A stretch of DNA of 64,000 nt from Fragilaria crotonensis. Its lineage: Eukaryota > Bacillariophyta > Fragilariophyceae > Fragilariales > Fragilariaceae. A program made the translations under genes and the position numbers. The stretch covers positions 1 through 64,000 of the forward strand of contig JAKSYS010000259.1 in assembly GCA_022925895.1 (NCBI GenBank), in the 5' to 3' direction. Below, one piece after another: positions 1 to 11,244 of the stretch (position 1 is its first letter; each line of letters begins with the position of its first letter). The notes below the pieces were generated by a model that saw only the letters and a program-made list of their open reading frames with translations, was not told the DNA's origin and made no database searches.

Positions 1-37
1 TCATCACATCACGCACGTGTTGGCTGCCTTCTACGTG

Positions 38-1461
38 TTAAAAAATGGTAATCATGACAAAGGCGGTATAGAGCAAACCGATGGGATAGGCAATCAAATA
101 GCGTTGGTCGCGCATGCCACATCCTTGTTCCATCAAGCGAGTCGATGCAATGGTACACCAAACGACAGTGAGGAATCCCAAGAATTGCCCCAAGAGTTGC
201 AAATTTCCCAAATTGACTACCAGGAGCTTGACTGCCGCCAGCAAATTGACGGGTAGGAGGGAATATCCCAGAATTGACGTGACGGTCCACAGGAGATGGC
301 TTCTGCCGGTGACATGAAATTCAAGATCAGCGTCATGCTAACACAACCAAAGAGGCCAAAACCGTAAATGTATCCAAATTGCAATTTTCCCGACAGCATC
401 AATTCCCCGCCCAAGAGCAAACCCAACGCGATGGGCCCTGCCAAGTCGGCATCCTGAATGACGGCTGCATCGGAAATTGTCCCTTTGAAACGCGAAAAGG
501 GCAGAACAACCGACCTTGTTTTGGCAACAATGTGTTCGACGTTGATTCCCAATTCTTCCAAGAGAGGAGGGTCATCGTCGAATTCTGCCGAATTGTAGGG
601 TTGATATGCCGAGTGCGACGAAGGCTGACGCTTGTTTCCGGTTGGTGCAGGCTGTTGAGGAATAAACATGGAGTGCTGGGCAGATGTGTCCATAGGGCCA
701 GTGAAGGCGGCATTGGTATCCATTGTTCCAGAAAACGCGTTTGCAGGTGCCGTTGAAGTGAGTAGATAAGGATTCATACCAGATTGGCCATAACTAAAGG
801 CGGCAGACGGTGCGGTTGCGGCTGGAGCTGCGTAGTTGTAGGCTACTGGTGTGGCTGCAGCAGGTGGCGGCGGCGCAACTGTTGAGGCACCATAGTTCCC
901 ATAGGGTGAAGGAGCCGCTGCAGCTGGAGCAGATGGAGGAACAGTGTAGTAAGGAAAGGATTGGCTAGATGAGCCGGAGGTTGCTGATGATATTGCTGCT
1001 GTACTTGCAGTTGTATTGGACGTCGCAGCAGCATTGTACGGTACAGCTCCTCCATAGTAGGCACCACTGCCGGACGCCGACGACCCTGTAGTAGCTTCCG
1101 TGGCAGGATTGGGTACTGACTGCGCTGTCCGACTCAAAGGTCTGGCAGCTGACGATGCGGCTGTAGGCCTAGAAGTTCTGGATGCCACTGGGCGCACGGT
1201 CGATCTGACTTTGGTATCGGTCTGTCTTAAAACAGTTGGTGCGTTTGTCGTCGCACTTGAATTCGCGTTTGCTGCAGTCGGTCGCGGCGGCGGAGGAGGA
1301 GGTGCCGCAAGAGATGTTGCAGTGCGATTGGAAACTGCACCACTTGACAACGATGATGATAACGACGCCCTCGCATTGATCCTCGGTGGAGCACTACAGG
1401 TAGAACGGGAACCGTCTTGGTCACCGAAGCTGCTGAAGAAATCATCAGACGTGTCTGCCAT
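38..1461 (-). CDS. YIPF5: YIPF5/Yip1-family Golgi membrane protein (one apparent frame break)
   Basis: Yip1-domain proteins are multi-pass membrane proteins of the ER-Golgi system that work with Rab GTPases in vesicle budding. Seen here: a long Ser/Ala/Pro/Tyr-rich N-terminal region, then the family hallmark PPLLEELGIN (about 450-600 in DNA terms), the segment DLAGPIALGLLLGG and FGYIYGFGLFGCVSM, then further hydrophobic helices ending LIAYPIGLLYTAFVMITIF just before the stop at 38. The start was taken at the ATG at 1461 (MADTSDDF); the frame is open a little upstream but only to a TTG. Around 285-300 the reading frame changes: the protein up to MSPAEAIS is in one frame and WTVTSILGYSLLP onward in another. 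One added base would give 1425 bases, a whole number of codons (474 residues). Both sides match the family, so I read this as a real gene with a sequence error rather than a pseudogene. Confidence 0.88.
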
Positions 1462-2121
1462 TTTTGAAAACAATTTCAATTCAATTCAACACGATTACCA
1501 ACACGTTAAGACAAACAGTCGCTCCACTCTCGACTGATCTGTTCAACTGAATTCAGAAGTTAATAGAGACAAAGGTCAATGGTGATATTTGCAACGTGTA
1601 TAGCTTTGGTTATATCACAAATTGAAAACACATCGATGGAACTGGCTATGTGTATGGGCGGGACGTGGGACGTGAGACGCATGACCTTGCTCGAACACTA
1701 CTGTACCTGGTACAGAACTGCTACATGTACTACAGTATTAGAACTCGTAGTATCGTACGGAGTATTGAATACCAGGTTCCTACACAAGGTTAATAAAAGC
1801 TTTCCCTTTCGTCCTGTTCGTGCGATTCAAAAATGACATCGACTGTACGAGCGTCTGGTGGAAACGAGTACCGGTACCATACTTCTGTACCATATGCTCC
1901 AGTACCAATCATCTTCTTTCTTTATAGTACTGTGCTCTACTGTTGTACTGCTCTACTACTCGAGTACAGTACTAGCGTGACAGGTACTGTAGTACGACGT
2001 GCACAAACGCTATTTGCTATAGATTCCTACTGTACTCGAAGCACCCTTAACTCCGACCCAAGTTGACAATGGCATCTATAGCCAAGGTGGGCAAAGTAAA
2101 TAATGTAGTATTCCAAAACAT
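1462..2121. other. Intergenic spacer, GTAC-rich
   Basis: No gene seen. From about 1680 to 2040 the spacer is packed with words such as TACTGTAGTAC and GGTACCAT, giving many short palindromes around GTAC. The same texture recurs in other spacers of this window. Confidence 0.6.
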
Positions 2122-5100
2122 TTAAATCCATAACTGCGGGTACCATTCATTGTATTGAAAAATGTCAAAAGGGTCGACAGCTGAGCATGCCTCTTCAGAT
2201 TTCATTGTGTTGAAGAATTCAGGGTCTTCAGAATTGAATGGGCGAAAGGAAGGATGATTCCTTTGCAGAATCTCCATATCTTCCTTCGGCTCGGGTCGTA
2301 CCAGAAAGAAAACACGGGCGTCTGTTCGATTGGAATCTCTGTGAATATCCTCCTCACTGTTTTCGCTTTTGACACAGATAACATAGTACACACCGTCGTA
2401 TCGATACACGACATGCTTGCCCTTAGGTGGAAAGAACTGACCGTTCACTCCGTTAGAGGACCGGAAGACTCGAACCGGTTTCTTGTGGACAAAGCTGCTG
2501 AACAAGGCTTGTGGCCGCTGGAGTCGACCGACGTAGTAGGTAACGTATCGGTACTCGTCCACTTCGCCATGTTCATTAGAAATGTTGCTAATTACAATGG
2601 ACGGACTTCCAGCACCCTTGCTCCCAGCTACACCTCCACGGTCATTAGCATGAGCTCCGCAGGCGAAGAGATGCGCTCTTGAGTAGCAATTGCCTTCGAT
2701 TAGCTCACCCGCCATCGGACCAAACTTGTACGTTATGATGCGGTTTGGAGCTTCGATACTCTCCACCTGATAGCCAGTGTCCACCGAGACAGGTCTCTGT
2801 TTGCCATTTCGAAAGATAATCGCCATGCGTCGCTTGTCAGCCACATCGTGCTTCTCCTTCAAGACAGCGTGCACGTACCCTACCTGGCTACGGCCATCCA
2901 TTTGATAACAATCTCCAGCAATCGGGAAAAACTCAAGTTGCTCATCGCCGTCCTGTAGTTCCACAAGTTGCGATGGTTGAAAGCAGATCGTCCTCGGATC
3001 CTCGGGCGACTCAACCGTAAGGGAGAGTACAGTATCTTCCTCCTGCGTATCATCAGCGTGCCAATTGATGTTGTCCTTTCCGTCCCGGTAGATGAGGAGA
3101 TCAACACCGATATTCCACGCCTCACCTGGCAGACGGCAGTGATCAGCAAGGCGCGCAGCCAGGCCTGATATCTCCTCCAATTCTTCCAACGGGTGACTCT
3201 TCATCTGAATACTCCCGTACTTGTATCCATGTGCATTATTCGGAGAAGACGAGAACAATGCGTGAAGCCTAGGCTCGGCCCCACATTCTCTCACCTTGTA
3301 TTGGCGGTACTCATTTCTCGAAACCATTTCAAGCTTGATGGGATCGATGTTGGGGACCAGCTGTGGCCAAAAGACCAACCTTCCACCTCGACGCAGCTCA
3401 AACACTTGCTCATTCAAACCTTCGTCGCAATCAAAATATTCCCACGCACCATACTTCATTTCTTCGGCCACCCACTTGCGACTGCGTGCAAAGACTCGCT
3501 TCCCCTGCGGAACTGAGAAACCTTCGGTAGCATGCGCTCGACAACACGACAGGCCAGCATTCGAGTATCTTATAACTTTCTTTGCAGGCGTCGTCGCTGT
3601 CGATGCATTCGCAACTTGAGAAAGGTTCTCGTCAGGCTTCATTTGCACCATCTCGTTTGTCGTGCACGTCAATGCGTCCCAATTCTCCACCGCTGGGGTC
3701 AAGTGGCTGTCTTCCAATGGAGGTGGTGTCACAAGTCGTGTCAATTTAGGTGTCGGTCCCTTGTCAGTAGGGCGCTGATTCGAAATTCTTGCTTTGGCGA
3801 TGTTCTTCAAGAATAACGCACCAACAGTGGAGCTGTTTCCGTTCTTCAATTCAGGTGTCGGTGCCTTGTCGGCAGGGCGCTGATTCGCAATGGCGATGTT
3901 CTTCAGGGATGAAGTGCCAACAGGAGAGTTGTTTCCGTTCTTCATTGTATCGCCTTTAACCTCGCTACCAATATCAGATTCCTCGTCACCTTCGTGAAAC
4001 TTTTCAAGAATGCGTTCTTCTGGCGACTTCTTGAGCTCCTCCTCCAGGCAGGCAAATCCCTTCATTATTTCTTTCTCGGTACGAAGGAGTTTCTCGCCCG
4101 CGTTGACCTTAGCCTGAAGGCCGGCCTCAGGTACGTGCGCCTTGATCGACACTGCTTTCTCGTATGACATGAGTTCCCAGCGTTTTTTATGTATGTACGC
4201 TTCACTGACTGGAGACCCGTACACGTAGCACAAATAAAGCATTCGTTTCGGACTTCCTTTGGACTACAGACAGTGGCGAAGTCAGATAACCGCACCGGTG
4301 CATATAATCAAGGAAAACATTCAAGTTACTCACGGTCTCAAACATCCGCATCCAAATACTTCTAAGGCGACGAGGAGCTTGCAACGGGCTTAAAACGAGA
4401 ACGGGGCGCAACTGATTTGTTTTCACACGGCTTAGCATTATTTGCCCCCATAATTTCTTGTGAGATTCTGGTACACGCTCCAAAATCTGCGCGACGCACT
4501 TCACCTGGATATAACCATTTTCCGACTTAGTCGCATTACATGGATAGCGATTCTTCTTCGACGCCTTTGCTGTCTGCGACGAACTCGTGCAATCACGCGC
4601 CTTGGTGAGAGGATTACACGCTGGGTGTGACAGTCTACTCTTGTTGAAAAACAGTTCAGGTGCCGGTTCAAACTTGCGAAAATCACATATCTCCGCGAAA
4701 GGATCTGTGTCGTGTTCCTTGCATGGCCGACCAGGGATTCTCTCGGCTTCAAGAGTCTTGTCAAGCGTCCACGGCCCTGGCATTTGTGTGGGTTCTTTGA
4801 TCTCGACAGTTGGAACCATGCATTTGGATGACAATGTAGCCTTCCTTTCGGGATGTTCAATGGCCGTGGCACCTCGACGGACCTTCGCCTTCCCTTTTCT
4901 CACAACCTCTGATAATCTTGAATTGGAGCATTTGGCGCCCTTACGGCCAGATGAAGAAAGCCTTTCGGTGACACCTCCTAGATGTTTCCGGCCCATGTCC
5001 AGACATCTAGACACGCTCATCCAATCTGCGACTTTCGTCTTCAGATGTATCTTGCTACCTTGTCGCTTCTCTCCACATCCCTCCACTTCGGCCATCGCGC

Positions 5101-6385
5101 AGCCCGATCCAATCTTCACCTTTACCTCCGGGGCTTTCTTCTGGCTCTCAATACTCATGTTGTACACCGAATCCGGATTATTCAACCTTGCGCTCCACCC
5201 TTCTGAATCTAATTTGTTCGTCCCTGTCCTCGAAAGTTCCTCACCCGTCGTGTTGTTCTCAGTGAACAATGCCTTCTTCGCAGCCTTTACCGATTTATCT
5301 TGTTCGTATTCCATACTGGACTGTGCAGTGGGCTCCTCAATGACATACTTGGGTCTCTTTCTAGGTCTCACATCGTTGGTCTTGGCAGTCGCCAACTTAT
5401 CTGTCGCTCTGCGACATCGCTTAATGCGGGTTTCATGTGAGCTGCCGTCTGTTACCCGATTCCCGAGGCGAGCCTTGGCCACCGTTCTTTTCTCCTTCGT
5501 AATCGCAATCTTTTTCTGTGCGCTAACAAGCGACTGGCGTCCGCTTTCCACTTCATGGCTTCCATCCTCGAGAGGATAGTCGATTTTATCTGGAAGGTCA
5601 AGAAGGCTCTCAAAGACTTCAGCAAACTTTAGTGGGATGCGTTCGGCTGGTTTCTTTCGTAGATCCTCCTCCATACAAGCGTACCCCTTCATCGCTTGTT
5701 TTTCCACAGACTTGAGTTTCTTGCCCGCATCGAACTTGGCTTGAAGGGTGGCAAGGGCTACATGCGCCATTGTCGATGCCCCTATCTCATACGGCAACAG
5801 AGTGCTTGGTTTCTGTTGCGTAAGTGCTTTGCTGTTCGGAGACCCGTACCAGTAACACCAGTGCCACATCTGACGGGGGTCGCCTTTAGTCTATAGGAAT
5901 CAGTGAGGCAACCACGGCTGCGAGAAAACAGGAGGAAGAAAAATCAAGCAAACTTACTTTTTGAACATGTTCATCCAAACGTCCCTCAGGTCAGGATGTA
6001 CTTGATATGGGCCCAACACAAGGACGGGGCGCCATGGATCCTTGTCCCATTTGCAAAGCATGATCTGACCCCACAGTTTCTGGTGTGAAGCAGGTGCTCG
6101 CTGAAATATCTGCCGTCTCTGCAACACGAACTCTTGTCGAAATTCGTTAGCCCATTGCTGTCGCTCGATCGATGAAGTTTCAAGAACGAAGGTTTTCTCC
6201 GTCGATTCCTTTCTCGGCATTGATGACCTTGAATGACAGCGCTTCTTGATGCGTTGAGAACCATCAGTATCCTTCGTGATGCCATGTTCTCCAGTACTCG
6301 CCGTCGTACCTTTCGAGCCTCTACGAGGCACTGTCTCCGACGGCAAAGAGCAGTCTCCACTAATGTCCGGCAATTGATGACTCAT
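2122..6385 (-). CDS. PWWP-PWWP-AlkB-SRA protein, putative chromatin-guided oxidative demethylase
   Basis: Three exons inferred: 6385-5958, 5890-4334 and 4263-2122. PWWP 1 spans exons 1/2 (KLWGQIMLCKWDKDPWRPVL ... CYWYGSPNSKAL ... LLPYE); PWWP 2 spans exons 2/3 (KLWGQIMLSRVK ... CYVYGSPVSEAY ... LMSYE). PWWP domains bind methylated histone tails and DNA. Exon 3 then carries an AlkB-type 2OG-Fe(II) dioxygenase: YRDGKDNINWHADD (iron ligands His and Asp of HAD, about residues 395-397 counted from the MLYLCY methionine), distal His about 458 (YVHAVLKEKH) and the RRMAIIFRNG arginines that hold 2-oxoglutarate. It is closest in look to ALKBH2/3. The C-terminus (about 506-652) is SRA-like: FACGAHANDRGGVAG, SIVISN, KPVRVFRSSN, YRYDGVYYV. 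Intron 2 (4264-4333, GTGAGT...GTAG) keeps phase 0. Intron 1 (5891-5957) has canonical ends but its donor is one base out of phase, so exon 1 linkage is slightly uncertain. The substrate is unknown; about 1374 residues. Confidence 0.78.
4264..4333 (-). other. Intron 2 of the PWWP-AlkB-SRA gene, inside PWWP 2
   Basis: GTGAGT donor and CTGTAG acceptor, 70 bases, phase 0. Removing it joins WMRMFET to SKGSPKRMLYLCYVYGSP and completes a PWWP fold. It sits at the same place in the domain as intron 1 does in PWWP 1. Confidence 0.75.
5891..5957 (-). other. Probable intron 1 of the PWWP-AlkB-SRA gene, inside PWWP 1
   Basis: GTAAGT donor after WMNMFK and CTATAG acceptor before TKGDPRQMWHWCYWYGSP, 67 bases. 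The acceptor is phase 0 but the donor as written is phase 2. One extra G before GTAAGT would fix the phase, in line with single-base losses seen in other genes here. Confidence 0.6.
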
Positions 6386-7087
6386 TTATCCCTTTTTGAA
6401 CTACGATACCATCGGAAGCAAACACCTGAGCCAAAAAGTGAGGCCGATCAGCACAAAGGATCTGTCGATCGTGGCGTCGCAATTCACTGCGAATCAGCGA
6501 AGGAAAGGTCGCATGATGTGGCATAAGATCGGATCACAAGTATACATATGCATACATTATATGCGTTTGCGCGTTGCGCACACTTGGCGGCGTGTCCCAG
6601 ATATGAGGTGCCGAAACTTAAATTTAGCTTTCGTTACTTAAGAAAAAAACCCGTCTTTTACCGGAGCGGCCATTCTGAATGCGGAATGTCCACTCTACAG
6701 GCATGCCGTTATCGAAGGGTTATCACTGATTACGGCGTCTTTTCTCATCAAGATCACACGAAATTGTATCTGGGTCGGTTTCGTTTTACGCTGTCTACTC
6801 TCTCTACTACAATAAGTTGTACTCGTACTACCAAGGATTTCGCTACCTGAAGGCACACTTAGGAAGGACATAATTACTATTTAGAGGTGTAGGAAGGATT
6901 CGGAGGGAAAGCAAACAGGATTTGTAGTTTTTGCGTGAAACTGTTTTACGCCAGCCCAAATTAAGGCACTTGCTTAGGGATGGTTGCGCCAACAACTGCA
7001 ACGGTGCCGAACCTACGCCTACCAACACGCCGTTCACAGAATGAATCGGATTTTGCCATTGAGCCATGTATCAAATTTCCTGATGGG
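6386..7087. other. Intergenic spacer
   Basis: About 700 bases between the start of the PWWP-AlkB-SRA gene and the end of the helicase gene. It should hold the promoter of the first. Short open frames here are not conserved-looking; no gene or RNA recognised. Confidence 0.5.
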
Positions 7088-10000
7088 TTATTCAACAACG
7101 CACTGGACTCCGCGGCACCATTTCCCGAATGCTGCCCAGTGCTTGTCTCCTTCCTCGAGGCAATCTAAATCCCCCACAACAATCAAACCATTCTTTGCTC
7201 TTGTCAGAGCGACATTCATTCGTCTCCAGTCCCTTAGGAAGCCGATGCTACCGCTTCGATTCGAACGAACAGTTGAGAAAAGAATGATATCCCGTTCCCT
7301 GCCTTGATAGCCGTCGACCGATTTCACTTCGACCGGCGCCTCCAAGTTGGCTGCCAGCTTCTCGTATTCCTTGTCTTTACTCAACAGTTCTTTAATCAGC
7401 TCCACTTGACCAGTATAAGGACTGACAACCCCAACCGACGCGCCCTTGTTGTTCTTCAAAACATCTTTCAAGACTTCCACAATCCTCGCGGCTTCCGCTT
7501 CATTGCTATAGGACGTGGTCGCATCAGCGAGATACAACGCCATGGGCCCACCACCGCGTTTCGACAGCTTGCTACTCGGAGAACCTAGTCTCTCATGACA
7601 ACGACCGCCCACGTGAACGAACCGCACATTTGGAATATCATCTGAACGGCCGACGGTATTGTCCGACAATGGCCCAATGCTGCTAGTCAAGGTTGGGAAT
7701 TTGCGAACGTGTCTCATGTACGACGGAGTCGATAGCTGCGAATTGTAAAAGACTGCTGACGAAAACGCAGCAATAGAAGGATGCATACGGTACTGCACGG
7801 ACAGCAACAGAGAACCAGCAAACTGCTTGCGGTAGGCAACCTTGGGTTGGCTGGCGTCCAACACACGAAGTAGTGACAATGCCTGCTTGGTGGATTTTGA
7901 TTCCAAAAAGGTTGTGTCCTTCTCACTCTGGTCGTTTTGAGCCGTCACAATGACGGGTGCTGGCATTGTCGCAGCCAGTCGTTCCATCAGGGAAAGACCT
8001 AATGGTGATTCGGGCGAACTCTTCACGGTTGGCGGCAATTGGCACGGGTCCCCAAGAAGTACCAGCGCTCTGCAGCTATTCGAAGAAATCAGAGGAATAA
8101 GTGTAGCCGGTTCCACGCTCTGGCATGCTTCATCCACCAACACAAACGGTAATGACAGGGGTGGCAGACCATCCGGTGCAGAGCTCTGCCTTCCGAAAAC
8201 GACGCATCCCCTCCTTTTCCATTCATTTTGGTTTTCTTGGACGAGTCTTTCCAATAGTCGCCCTCATCTGCCGCATCGTCCTCCGACAGAATTCCACATG
8301 CTGCCAAGAGTCGAGGATCAGCTGCGCCCGTGGAAGTGGTAACAATGACATCCGCATCACGCAAAGCCTTGGTCGCTGCGATGTTGCAGGCCTTGATGGA
8401 AGCCTTGACCGCCGCGGTGGCCAGCGCTCTCTTGCTCTGATCGCTCAGGATCGAGTCCTGATTACGATTTGATTTTGTTTCACGCGATTCAATTGAGACG
8501 TCGCTGCCGTCGCCTGCTGCAAGGCACGTTGTGCCTTTGGATCGGCATCAATAGCGGCATCCAACGTGTGGTTCCAGAGTTGTTTCGACACACCAGATGC
8601 CTTTCCAATGCGGACCACCTTCAGCCCTAACTTCAATGCGGATTCGGCCAAATTATCGGCGCCCACGTTGCTAAAGGCACATGCCAAGACTTTTGTGTTA
8701 CGAGGAGCAATAGTGCGACACTGATGGACGAAACCAAACGCTATTGCAGCTGCAACTGTTGTCTGTGAAAGGAGGCAATATTGATGAGCAAGAGAGAAGG
8801 AGTGCAGTCTAGAACTGACGATTTGATCTGAATAACGTTGGCACGTACTTTACCAGTTCCTGGTGGACCCTGAACCATGGTCAGTCGACGTGTCAATGCA
8901 GCGCCTATAGCCGTTAGCTGAGGACCATTGAAGGCGGGGAATATACCGTGGGGATTCGTCTGCATATACGACAATACTTGATTAGCCAGCGTGGCAGAAT
9001 TCGGCAGTGGCGATCTTGCCAGACTCTTCGCGACCTCTCGCAAGTCACAGGCCTCCGTATCACGGAAAAAAATGGATGAGGGGTCGTGGAGCATGAATGT
9101 GGAGATGATGGTTTCACGAAAGATTTCGTCCATGCATATGTTTGCATATTGCTTGGTGGTTTCGGAGTTTTCTGCTCCTTGTTGTCCTTGCTGAATGCCC
9201 TCTGCTTCTGGGCGTTTTCTGTTCTCTGGTATGGTGGTCATTTGGCTGAGCGCTGATACCATGCGTTGATAGGGAACATTTGACAAGAAGCGATCCACCC
9301 GCAAGCGCAGACGACGATTGCCATTGCCCGATCCATCGTTGGGTGCCGGACCAAATGCGGCTTCAAAGGCTCCACCAGACATGGCAATGTCTACATAGGT
9401 GGGTCCTGTATTGAGAATACGTGCTTCCGCCGCAATCGCATTTGTCGACGTCGGCAGTCTGTCGGCACCAAAGATATCGCCTGAACCGTTAGGTTGGTAT
9501 GTCAGCATAATGACATCGTTTGTTGAAAATTTATGATTTGGTGGGAGAGTTGAATCGGAGTTTTCGGAAAGGAAATTGGTGCAAGCATCGTTCGCTTTTG
9601 AAAGTCGATACACTTCGTCGGAAAACAAATTCCCACGCCGTTCGGCATACATATCAAAAAGGGCATATCCAGCGGCTTCAAGAGCTAGAGGATCATCGAG
9701 AGATGCTTTGAGTCGACCCAGGACTTCTTCTTCCTACGAGCATTAATCAGGGAAGGTCCAGGTAGCAATGGCGCAAGAAAAAGGTGCGAGAAATTGGAGA
9801 TGTGGGTCAGAAAAAACTTAAAATGTCGACAAGATTCGACCGTAGAGAATAAGCAGTAGGCGAGTAGATCCAAGCGAATCTTCACATTTTCGTTCCAATG
9901 ACAAGCGACAAATGCAATGTAATAGGAATTGACAATTGTACTTACTTCAGCCTTGTATTCTGCCGTCAGCAGTTGTAAAAAATGAGAATGATACGACGAT

Positions 10001-10530
10001 AGGGAATTGTAGAGGGTCGATCTCTTGCGAGAGCGATTTCTCCCACCAGTCTTCAACTGCATGTCGATTGGCGTAATGCTTGATGGCTTCTTGAGTGACC
10101 ATTGGGCGGTTTGCATTGGTGATGTTGTCACAGTTGCCATGTCAAGCTCTTCGTCTGTTTCTGACAAACCACGCTGCAAACGTCGAGTTCGACGATCAGA
10201 AGCCTTCTGTTTTCTCATGGTGAGCGTCGCCCCATTGGAAACTGACACCGCGAAACTTCGGCTTTTCGGAAGCGATTTGCCGAGAAAACTTGAGTAGCAT
10301 AAGACACCATGGGGAGCTACAAGAGCAAGAAGCACCTGCCATGTGAAGATAATCATGAGACAATCACTTGGTACTTCAAGGCAGTTTTTGTTTTGGGTGT
10401 TGGGTTGCCCACAATTGTGAAAACCTTCGTCCCATACATCGGTAGATTGCTGCTTTCTCGTTTTCTTCCGGGTCGGACGCGCCATCATTTGTTCTGTCCC
10501 TCCGGGTGTTCTTCTTCGAAGTGGTGACAT
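7088..10530 (-). CDS. SF1B DNA/RNA helicase, IGHMBP2/UPF1-like (two introns, two apparent one-base losses)
   Basis: Superfamily 1B helicases of this group unwind RNA or DNA 5' to 3' using ATP. Exons: 10530-9946, 9733-8849 and 8762-7088; introns 9734-9945 (GTAAGT...CGTAG) and 8763-8848 (GTACGT...CACAG). The second intron splits Walker A exactly: GPPGTGK then TTVAAAIAFGF. Other motifs follow in order: VLVDEACQSVEPA (II), LLGDPCQLPPTV (III), LLSVQYRMHPSI (IV), VVSPYTGQVELI, VKSVDGYQGRERDIILFS (V) and RRMNVALTRAKNGLIVVGD (VI). The upstream LTAEYKAE-EEEVLGRL region resembles the IGHMBP2 N-terminal domain. In the last exon the frame moves twice (about 8440-8490 and 8200-8280); adding one base at each gives 559 whole codons, total about 1048 residues. 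The N-terminus is uncertain: a later ATG at 10356 would begin a hydrophobic leader (MIIFTWQVLLALVAPHGVLC), possibly an organelle signal. Confidence 0.85.
8763..8848 (-). other. Intron splitting the helicase Walker A motif
   Basis: GTACGT donor, CACAG acceptor, 86 bases, phase 0 on both sides. Its removal restores GPPGTGKTT, which is invariant in this helicase family. Confidence 0.9.
9734..9945 (-). other. Intron 1 of the helicase gene
   Basis: GTAAGT donor and CTCGTAG acceptor, 212 bases, phase 0. Joins LLTAEYKAE to EEEVLGRLKASLDDP. Confidence 0.85.
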
Positions 10531-11244
10531 CACCGTGCTGGTTGCTGGATGTGGGAGTACCAGTAGTTCTGTCTGAGTGATGAGTAAATGGGTGTGTGAT
10601 GTCAGAGACAGGCAGCGTTTTTTCTAACCGCAGACACCGTCAAAATTCAAAATGCAGCCTGGAGCACAGTCTACATTCTACATTCTACATTCTACTAGCA
10701 TGATACATTCTACTGGTACAGTCCTTCGAGTGCAATACCTGGGGTAATGCAAGACTAACCAACTTGTGGACCTTGGACCGGTGCTTATAGTCGAGGAAAC
10801 CAAGCTACAAATAGCGAAATCTTCGCCATGAAGTAGTTTTGAGATTCTTTCTTCCGGTTGATGGTGCACAACCTGGCACAAGGATGTGTGGAGGGAAACT
10901 TAATGGTGTAAGGGGGGCTTTGGCGACTCATGCTACAGGTGTGTGAAATTGTAGCTCGACAGAAATTTAGCTGGATCCCAACCAATTGCCAGAAAAAGTT
11001 GTGTTTCGAATGTAGATGAAGGGATTTGTCACGGTCACATTATTGCGTTTGTCCACGGAAGTCCATCTGATCAGACGGTGAGCGCCATATCATTCGATCA
11101 CGGTGTTGAACTTCGTTCGAGCTGGGTAGTGATTTTTTATTTTGATCTGCATCAAGTTAGAATGTACTTGGTAGAACTACTACATGCTTTCACTTGAGCG
11201 CTTTGATTCGCACCGTCAAACCAAGGATTCCATTTAATAGAAAC
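10531..11244. other. Intergenic spacer
   Basis: Between the helicase start and the separase stop. Holds a short run of TACATTCTAC repeats near 10670-10700. No gene recognised. Confidence 0.5.

Noticed and set aside
4587-5579. 330-codon open frame on the plus strand
   Set aside because: Antisense to exon 2 of the PWWP-AlkB-SRA gene; no domain and no support of its own.
8437-8490. A 26-base GT...AG stretch in the helicase that could be read as a tiny intron
   Set aside because: Far shorter than the other introns here (67-212 bases); one missing base explains the frame better.
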